Source of the DNA: Polaribacter sp. IC073
GTDB taxonomy: Bacteria; Bacteroidota; Bacteroidia; Flavobacteriales; Flavobacteriaceae
NCBI RefSeq assembly: GCF_007997075.1
Contig: NZ_VORS01000008.1
Span: 169,775 to 233,774, forward strand
Direction of reading: 5' to 3'
DNA: 64,000 nt
Position numbers and translations under genes: made by a program. Below, piece after piece: positions 53,081 to 61,900 of this stretch; the first letter of the stretch is position 1; every line of letters begins with the position of its first letter. The notes beneath the pieces were generated by a model. It ran no database searches. It was not told the DNA's origin and was given only the letters and a program-made list of their open reading frames with translations.

Positions 53081-53146
53081 ATTACTTTTTATATTTGATT
53101 AGAATTTAGGGGATTAAAAAATAATTAAAAAATAATATAAAAAAAG

Positions 53147-53179
53147 TTTGGTCAGTTGTTTAGTTTAGATGTATCTTTG
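53147..53179 (+). promoter_or_regulatory. Promoter of the initiator tRNA gene
   Basis: TTTG at 53147-53150 and TATCTTTG at 53172-53179 are 21 nt apart, matching the Bacteroidetes -33/-7 pattern. The precursor would have a leader of about 65 nt. Confidence 0.65.
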
Positions 53180-53249
53180 CAGTCGGAAATAACGGATCGA
53201 GTTTATGAGTCGAGAGTTAAAAGCTAAGTCATTATTTTCGAAATCACAA

Positions 53250-53322
<73 letters not shown>

Positions 53323-53345
53323 CTAGTTTAAAGTCAATAAAATCA

Positions 53346-53374
53346 ACGGTTCGTGTTACACGAACCGTTTTTTT
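53346..53374 (+). terminator. Intrinsic terminator of the tRNA gene
   Basis: ACGGTTCGTG (53346-53355) and CACGAACCGT (53359-53368) form a perfect 10-bp hairpin with a 3-nt loop and a run of T. Confidence 0.9.
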
Positions 53375-53399
53375 ATGCTTTTAAATTCCTTACTTTTAC

Positions 53400-53423
53400 A
53401 AAACGTACACGAAAACGTACACG
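53400..53423. repeat. Two tandem copies of a 12-bp unit
   Basis: AAAACGTACACG occurs twice in a row, between the tRNA terminator and the insertion sequence. It has no clear function; it might be leftover from an earlier insertion beside the tRNA. Confidence 0.6.
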
Positions 53424-53499
53424 TTTTTACGGATCAAGTCCAAAAGTTGTGGAATTTAGATTTTAAGTGATCAATACCAAAAGTTGTGGGATTTAAGAA

Positions 53500-54494
53500 T
53501 TAGGCATAAATATTTGAGAGTTTAAAAAGGAAGATTTCTATATTCCTAACACCTCTAAATTGAGCTCTAAATGCTTTAATTTTAGTATTGAAAGATTCTG
53601 CAGACGCGTTTGTGCTTCTGTTATCAAAATAGTTGAGGATGTTTTGATAATGTATAGACATTGTTCTAGATATGCTACTGAAGATTTTAAACTGTGCTTT
53701 CCTCACTTTTTCATCCCATTTTGCAAGTCTTAATAAAGGGGAGGTTTTATCTTTTGTTTGATTATAAATCCAAGATAAATTTTGGCATAGTTTGTAGGGT
53801 TTTTCTAAATCTGGATATCGTTCAAATAGTATTTTAGCTCTTTGATGCTGATTTTTAGTCCATTTACTGCTGGATTTATATAATAAATACCTACTTTTGG
53901 CTAATAATTGTTTTATCGTATCTCTATTTGGTAGTAGTTCAGGTGAATATTTTAAAGAATTGTCTCTAGCGTGTTCTATTGCGTCGTTTTTTTTTATCTA
54001 AAGCATCCCAACGGTGTTTAATTCTAATTTCTTGTAGTGCATCTAAGACTAGTTTTTGAACATAGAACCGATCTATAACCTGAGTGGCTTGTGGGAATGA
54101 TTTTTTAACGATTAACCTCATATTTGCTGACATATCTAAGGTTACTTCTTTTACTCTTTTTCGTTGTTTTAAAGGGGTTTTCAGAAGTATTCTTATAACG
54201 GTTTCTGCCTTAGTTCCTTTAATCATAGCAACTAATGCACCTTTTTTTCCTTGCGCATTTTTATTGGTTACAATAGTGTATAAATCTCCATTAGAAAAAG
54301 CAGTTTCATCAATTGAAATATATTCACCAATATTCTTGCAGAACAACAACCATTCTTTAGCATGTGACTTTTGATCCCATAGGTTAAAATCACTTAAATA
54401 CTCTTTATATTGTCTTTGTAAATTTCGAGGATTTACTCCGTAAAAGTTTGCGACAAGGCTTGTACTAGAAGCATTATTACTGACTGATACCTTT
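53500..54494 (-). pseudogene. ISL3/ISAon1-type DDE transposase, frameshifted
   Basis: The transposase reads from about 54494 (VSVSNNASSTSLVANFYGVN) through ISIDETAFSNGDLYTIVTN, EVTLDMSANM and ATQVIDRFYVQKL, the DDE catalytic core. It then breaks in a run of nine A (minus strand; 53987-53995) after WDALDK. One base shift restores the frame, which continues without a stop through NDAIEHARDNSLKYS to NASAESFNTKIKAFR and the end at 53500. So it is one gene split by a single-base change in a homopolymer, or by a slippage site. The first reading is more likely. Confidence 0.8.
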
Positions 54495-54509
54495 TAAAAA
54501 AGCAGCAAA

Positions 54510-54827
54510 TTAACTAGTAATTCTAGTACCTTTAGCTACTAATTGCCAATCTCTTATGACTACTTCTTTGGAAGCTTCACTCCACCAACGCCGTCTAATT
54601 ATATGTAGAAAAACATTCTTGCTAAGTATAGGGAAATCTTGAACTGTAGCCTTAGGAAAGAAGCCCTTAGAACTTAATTTAATGTCTTTAAATTCTTCGG
54701 GAATATTGTTTAATTCTGTAAAATAGAAATGAAGCTCTTCGTTCTTGATCTCGTGTTTGGTGAGTTTAAAATAATCAACAAGAATTTCTGGTAATAGTAA
54801 TTTAGCAAGTTCAATTGAAGTATCCAA
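54510..54827 (-). pseudogene. ISAon1-type transposase N-terminal region, premature stop
   Basis: A 105-aa frame with the family motifs YFELT-like start (VDYFKLTKHEIKNEELHFYF), SKGFFPKATVQDFPI, and HIIRRRWWSEASKEVVIRDW, ending LVAKGTRITS and a TAA. After the TAA the same frame goes on as FAAFLKGISQ, which is how the family normally continues, so a Glu codon seems to have become a stop. The start is a TTG at 54825. It lies directly upstream of the DDE frame. Confidence 0.7.
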
Positions 54828-54917
54828 AATAGAAATAATTTGAAGCCAAAGTTCTTGATTTTTAATTTACTCCACAACTTTTTGTATTGATCGAAAATAA
54901 ATAAGTGTTTTATAAGA

Positions 54918-55916
54918 TTAGAAAAAAGGGACGCATTTATATCTTTCTAATGCTCTTATATTAATATCAAAGTCATAAGAAATAGAAAATTCATGAATAC
55001 CGCCGGTGTTTAAAAGCGCGGTTGTGTTAAAGTCATATGAATATCCAAAACGAAAACCTTGCCATCTAACACTTGCAAAGGTGCTAATTGAACTAATTAA
55101 AGAAGCATTGTCGTCATTTTTTATAGGTGATGCAGCTGCGGTAATTCCGAAAGAAAAAGCATCATCAAATACATATTGACCACCTATGTCTAATCTGTTA
55201 AACTTGCCTTGCATCATAAAATTAGACAAAAGATATACTTTACTTTTACTAGAAAACCATGTTCTGTAATTTTCTAAAAAGGGTAAATAATATTTTGTGT
55301 GAACAGACCAAAATACATCCAAAGGAACATTACCGTTTTCAGTTAAAGAAATATTAGGTTTGTTTAGATGTTTTATTGTTAAACCAATCCAAGAATCTTC
55401 ATTATTAAATAAAATTGAAGAGCTAAAATCAAAGAAATTTCGTTGCTCTCTTAATAATATAGGGTCTAATGTAGCTGTATTTACAGTGCTGGTATTTAAA
55501 TTGATTTGATCTTCTAATAATAGATTTTGAAATCCGTAATTTTTCATTCCAAAACCTGCAGAAATATTAGGTCTAAAATACCAAGCGTCACTTATTTGAA
55601 ATGCCATCGCATAATTTAAATTCATTTGATTAAATGTGTAGGTTGAAGCACTTTCTGTCTGATTTAAGAAACTAACGCCAATTCCTGTTTTGTAACCTTC
55701 GAACCAAGTATCAAAAAAAGCATAATTAGAGTTTGTTTTAAAAGCAGTATTTCTCCATTGAGATCTAAACACAGCACCAACTTTGGTGCTTCTAATTGCT
55801 CCGGTGAATGAAGAATTTAATGTTTCTGGAACCAAGAAGTTTTGTGAGAATATAACGTCTTGTGTATACCCTTGTAGACTTGCCAAAAAAAAGAGTAAGA
55901 GTATGTTTTTTTTCAT
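54918..55916 (-). CDS. PorP/SprF family outer-membrane protein (type IX secretion-associated)
   Basis: A 332-aa outer-membrane barrel (signal MKKNILLLFFLASLQGYTQ). Family marks include VIFSQNFLVPETLNSSFTGA, the paired VGAVFRSQWRNT, and GIGVSFLNQTES; strands repeat to the end (FSISYDFDINI). In flavobacteria SprF-type proteins anchor or help secrete the adhesin made by the gene just before them. Here its ATG lies one base after the giant adhesin stop, so they form a clear SprB/SprF-like pair. It ends next to the IS. Confidence 0.92.
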   Translation of the reverse strand: MKKNILLLFFLASLQGYTQDVIFSQNFLVPETLNSSFTGAIRSTKVGAVFRSQWRNTAFKTNSNYAFFDTWFEGYKTGIGVSFLNQTESASTYTFNQMNLNYAMAFQISDAWYFRPNISAGFGMKNYGFQNLLLEDQINLNTSTVNTATLDPILLREQRNFFDFSSSILFNNEDSWIGLTIKHLNKPNISLTENGNVPLDVFWSVHTKYYLPFLENYRTWFSSKSKVYLLSNFMMQGKFNRLDIGGQYVFDDAFSFGITAAASPIKNDDNASLISSISTFASVRWQGFRFGYSYDFNTTALLNTGGIHEFSISYDFDINIRALERYKCVPFF

Positions 55917-55917
55917 C

Positions 55918-58900
55918 TTACTTTAGTAGTGTTAATGGTGTAGATGTTGTAATTTCTTTCTTGTAGAAGGTAAGTCCTCTTACAACCATTACATAGTTTC
56001 CGTTCTCTGCAGGTTGTCCTTTTATAGTACCGTTCCAACCATTTAAGTTTGTGCCTTTTTCATAATAAATGGTTGTTCCCCAAGTACTGTAAATTGTCAT
56101 TTCTATCTCCATAAAACCTCTGTAAGAAGGCCTTATTGCTTCATTATAACCATCTCCGTTTGGTGTAAAAGCAGTTGGGTTTATTAAAGAATAACCTTTT
56201 GTAATGTTTACAATTCGTTCTACAATTTCTGTACAACCAGCATCATATGTTACTTTTAATGTTACCGTAAAAGTACCTACTTCATCATATGTATGTACCG
56301 GGTTAACTTCGGTTGTAATTGGACTTCCATCTCCAAAATCCCAAGTAATACTAGAATAATCTCCTGTAGAAAGATTTGTAAATTGAAGAGGGTCTTCTAT
56401 AGAGAGTAAATCATACTTGTTTAAAGAAAAAGCGCTATATCTAAAATCGGTATCACCAATTGTAGGTACATTAATTAAGAACGATTTACTTTCTGTGCAG
56501 CCTTTATTATCAGTAATTGTTAAAACATATGAACCATTTTTAGAAGTTGTCATAATACTATTGTCTAAACCAGAAACTGTTCCTGCAGACCAAGTATATG
56601 TGTAAGGTAAATAACCTCCAGTTACGTTTGCTTCGACCTGTTTACTCACTATTTTTAAATAGCAATCTGTTATAATGGTTTCTTCGAAGTTGATGTTAAT
56701 GGGGTCTTGTCTAAATATATTAAATAGCTTCGTTATGCTACAGCCATTTGCATCTGTAATTTCTACAGAATAATCACCAGCAGAAATACCTAATAAATCT
56801 TGAGTTGCCTCACCATTGCTCCAGCTGTAAGAATAAGGAGCTGTACCTCCAGAAACGTCTAAATCGATGCTACCACTATTTACAATATTGCAATCTATGG
56901 CATTAACTATGGATGTAGAAACGGCTATTGCAGGTGGGTTTGTTAAGGTAAATGTTTGTTCTATAGGACATTGATCTTCATCGCTATCTAAAATAATTAC
57001 AGTGTACGTTCCGGATGCAAGATTGTTTCTTTGCAAACCGGCACTAGCATCATCACTCCAAGTAACAGTAATAGGGGGTATTCCGCCAGACAAATTTAAA
57101 TCGATAACACCATCATTTTCCCCGTTACAAGAAATAGGAGTTATAATTGGTGCTGTAAAAAATATCGGTTGTTCAATAATTATTGAAACTTGTTCAATAC
57201 AATTATTAGCATCTGTAATTGTAGCGGTATAAGTATTTCCAGATAAATTAGATAAGGAGAATCCGTTTGCTAGATTGCTCCAAGATATTATATAAGGTGC
57301 TTTACCACCAATTACAGTCACATCGATTGCCCCATTTGTTTGGCCGTAACAAGTTACATCTGTTTTTGTGTAACTTATTTCAATTTCTGAAGATTGATTT
57401 ATAATAATAGAAGCATTTGTTGTACAACCTAAATTATCTGTAACAGCTATAATGTAAGTTCCTGCAACTAGATTGTTAATATTTTTTGATGAACTTATAA
57501 ATCCATTCGGGCCAGACCAATTATATAAATAGTCAAAAACACCAGGAGATATTTCTACAAGTGTTCCTCCAGAAACATTAATTTCTACAGCACCAGTTGC
57601 ACCTTCAAAACATAAAATTTCTTGTTTAGAAACGGTTTCTATTTTTAGTCCGTCTGGTTCGGTAAGTCTAAAATTAGTAGCTATGGTACAGTTGTTTTTG
57701 TCAGTAATTTCTAATGTGTATGTTCCAGCAGTTAATGTATTTTGATTTTTAAAGTTTTGCACAATTCCTGCACCATCAGTTGTTATCCAATTATAACTAT
57801 AAGGAAAAGTTCCGCCAGAAATTGTTACTTCGATTGCGCCATCATTTCCTTCAAAACAAGAAATGTTTTTTTCTACATCTTTAGAAATGGATAAAATATT
57901 AGGTTGTATTATAGTAAATTCTTTAGTAATAGAAAAGCCATCTCTATCTTCAATTTTTAAGGTGTATAATCCTACTTCTAAATTAGTAATGCTTGCATCT
58001 GTTGAGGTAAAGCCATTTGGTCCAGTCCAGAAAATTAAATAGGGACTACCTGTTTCAAAAGGTATTCCTCCAATAATATTTGTTGATATTGAAGCATCAT
58101 TAGATTGAAAACAACTGTTATTTAGAACAGCTGCATTAGAATTGATACTTGGGTTTACAGTAACTTCTAATGTAAAAGGACTTCCTGTACATTTTATAGT
58201 TGCAGGAGTAATAGTGTAAAAAACCTTTATGGGTGAAGTTCCGGTATTTTCTAAAGTCTGACTTATTTGATCTTGTGGTATTGTTTCTGAAGAAGCGCCT
58301 ATAATTGACCCAGCAGGATTAAAAATAGGAGCAGACCAAGTATATTTTGTTCCTAACGGAACGGTGTTTCCTATAATAGAGTTTGGGTTAAAAATAAAAG
58401 TAGCTTCGCTATAAATAGTTGTTTCTGCGGAATTAATTACTGGTATTTCGTTTACAATAACACTTGCAGTACTAGAAACAATTTTATTACAACCACCAGT
58501 TGAGAAAGAAATCTCAGCATAATAGAAGATTTCTCCAACTGCATCTGTTGGCGGATTGTAAGAATTATTAGTTTCACCTGCAATAGGATTTCCGCCAGAA
58601 TTTACATCTGTTGTATTGGAAAACCATTGATAGGTTGCAGTTCCTGTTCCGTTTGTGTAATCAACTTCTAAAGTTGTAGCAGACCCATTTAAACAAATTT
58701 CAGAAGCAATTGGTTGTTTAGAAAATATTGGTGCTTCGTTTACTTTTAGTTTTGAAACATCACTTGTAGCGCTGCAATCAGATTCAGTTTGAGAAACAAT
58801 TACATAATAATAGAAAGTACCAACACTTGTGGTTACTGGCATGTAAGTTGCTGAATTTGCAGTTGGAATTAAAGTTCCACCTGTATTTGAATTGCTATTA

Positions 58901-61900
58901 TTTTGGTACCATTGATAGTTTATATCAGAAGTTGTTCCGCCAGAAGCAACAACTATTAAGTCAGTTGGTATTGCACTTTGACATAATTCTTGACTAGCAA
59001 TTGGTTGTGTATCAATAACAGGATCTGTTAGCACTTTAATTTCAAAAGCATCACTTTTAGCAAGCGAACAACCATTTCCATCTAAATAAATTTCCGCATA
59101 AAAATAGAAAGCACCGTTAGAAGAAAAAGGATTTGGAGTGAATTTAGAATCTGTTGCACTAGCAATTACTATTCCATCAATATTTGAATTGGCTGTATTG
59201 GAAAACCATTGATAAGAAGGATTTCCTGTTCCTCCCGAAAAAGTAACTTCCATTTCGTTAGTTGTTCCTCCAACACAAATTGTTTGCGGATCTGCAACAG
59301 GATTTACTGTTATTTGTGGTTCAACTTTAACACTTGCAGTATTAGAAACAATTTTATCACAACCACCAGTAGTAAAAGAAACTTCTATATAATAAAAGGT
59401 TTCTCCAACAGTATTTGCTGGCGGATTGTAAGAATTATTAGTTTCGCCAGCAATAGGATTTCCGCCAGAATTTACATCTGTTACATTTGAAAACCATTGA
59501 TACGTTGGAGTTCCTGTTCCGTTGGTGTATGCCACTTCTAAAGTTGTAGCAGACCCATTTAAACAAATTTCAGAAGCAATTGGTTGTTTAGAAAATATTG
59601 GTGCTTCGTTTACTTTTAGTATTGAAACATCACTTGTAACGCTACAATCAGATTCAGTTTGAGAAACAATTACATAATAATAGAAAGTACCAACACTTGT
59701 GGTTACTGGCATGTAAGTTGCTGAATTTGCAGTTGGAATTAAAGTTCCACCTGTATTTGAATTGCTATTATTTTGGTACCATTGATAGTTTATATCAGAA
59801 GTTGTTCCGCCAGAAGCAACAACTATTAAGTCAGTTGGTATTGCACTTTGACATAATTCTTGACTTGCAATTGGTTGTGTGTCAATAATTGGATCTGTCA
59901 GCACATTAATTTCAAAAACCCCACTTGTGGCAGTATTGCATCCATTTCCATTTAAAGAGATTTCTACATAATAATAGAAAGTACCATCTGTAGAAAAAGA
60001 ATTTGGTGTAAATGTTGAATTTGTTATGCTATCAATTTCACTTCCACCCGTATTTGAATTCGTAGTATTAGAAAACCACTGATAAGTTGGGTTTCCTGTT
60101 CCACCAGAAAAGGTAACCTCTAACTCACCTGCATTTCCACCCACACAAATTGTTTGCGGATCTGCAATAGCATTTACTGTTATTTGTGGTTGAACTTTAA
60201 CACTTGCAGTATTAGAAACAATTTTATCACAACCACCAGTAGTAAAAGAAATTTCAGCATAATAGAAGATTTCACCCACCGTTGAAGTTGGCGGATTGTA
60301 AGTGTTATTAGTTTCACTAGCAATAGGATTTCCACCAGAATTTACATCTGTAGTATTCGAAAACCATTGATAAGTTGCAGTTCCTGTTCCGTTTATATAT
60401 GCAACTTCTAAAGTTGTTGCAGTTCCGTCCAAACAAATTTCATAAGGAGCTGGTTGGGTAGTAATGATTGGTGCTTCGTTTACTTTTAATTGTGAAATTG
60501 TACTTGTAACACTGCAATCAGATTCAGTTTGAGAAACAATTACATAATAATAAAAAGTACCAACGCTTGTAGTCGTTGGAGTATAAGTTGTTGCATTTGC
60601 ACCAGAGATTAAAGTTCCACCGGTATTGGAATTGCTGTTGTTTTGATACCATTGATAGTTTTTAGTAGAAGTAGTTCCTCCAGAAACAGTTACGTTTAAA
60701 TCTAACGGTGTTGCACTCTGACATAATTCTTGACTTGAAATTGGTTGCGTGTCAATAATTGGATCTGTCAGCACATTAATTTCAAAAACCCCACTTGTGT
60801 CAGTATTACAACCATTTCCATCTAAATAAATTTTTGCATAATAATAGAAATTTCCATTTGAAGAAAAAGTGTTTGGAGTAAATGTTGAAGCTGTTGCACC
60901 AGTAATTTTACTTCCACCCGTATTTGTATTGTTAGTATTCGAAAACCATTGATAGGTTGGGTTTCCAGTTCCTCCAGAAAAGGTAACCTCTAACTCACCT
61001 GCATTTCCACCCACACAAATTGTTTGTGGAGTCGTAACAGGATCTACAGCTATTTGCGGAACAACATTTACGTTAGCTGTGTTTGATGTAATTTTATCAC
61101 AACCACCAGAAGCGAAAGAAATTTCTACATAATAAAAGGTTTCTCCAACAGTATTTGCTGGCGGAGTATAGTTAGTATCTGTTTTACCAGTAATTTCAGT
61201 TCCAGTAGTATTATCATCATCAATATTTGAATACCATTGATAACTTGGAGCTTCTGTTCCATTTTGATACGCTACTTCTAGAGGAGTTGCAGTTCCTCCC
61301 AAACAAATTTCAGAAGAAATTGGTTGTGTAGTAAATATTGGAGCAGGATTTACTGTTACTATAAATTCTACTGAATCACCTTCACAAGTCCCCAATTTAG
61401 GAATAGCAGTATAGGTAACTGTACCTACGCTATTTTCTGAATTGGTTAATATCTGAGCAGGTATGGTCTTTGAGTTTCCGCTTGTTAGAAAACCTGATAT
61501 GCCGGGAGTAGCAATTGCAGTCCAAGAAAATGTTGTATTTGGGTTATCTGTGTTTAGAATAATTTCGGAAGTGCTTTGAGCTGAGCAAATTTCTTGTGTT
61601 AAGTCTGTATTTATAATAATTGGCTTTTCAAAAACTTCAAACTCTTGAGATGCAGTATTAGAAACGCCACATTCACTAGTTACTTCTAATGTAATTGTAT
61701 GCTTCCCTGGGGTAGTATATTCAATGTTTCCAGGGTTTAAATCCGTTGAATTTTCAGGTGTTCCACCAGTAAAAGTCCAATTATAGATTATTGAACCTGT
61801 GTTAGTAGTGCAATTCTCTACAGTTGCTGTTGGGTTAATAGTTGTATTTCCACAAGCATCAATAATTTCTTGAATGTTAACAGTTGGTGGTTTTTTTACA

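Larger units (their letters stand above)
53432..54892 (-). mobile_element. Decayed ISL3-type insertion sequence (ISAon1 group)
   Basis: The right end (about 54870-54892) TCCACAACTTTTTGTATTGATC is inverted relative to the left copy at 53469-53495 (GATCAATACCAAAAGTTGTG), with a few mismatches. A second, slightly different copy of the left end lies at 53432-53458 (GATCAAGTCCAAAAGTTGTG). Between the ends are an ISAon1-type N-terminal ORF and a DDE transposase ORF, both broken. I see no matching 8-bp target duplication. The element is probably inactive. Confidence 0.8.

Noticed and set aside
58440..61360. Long direct repeats that could be nested mobile elements
   Set aside because: They are in-frame Ig-like domain repeats of the adhesin with no transposase or terminal inverted repeats.
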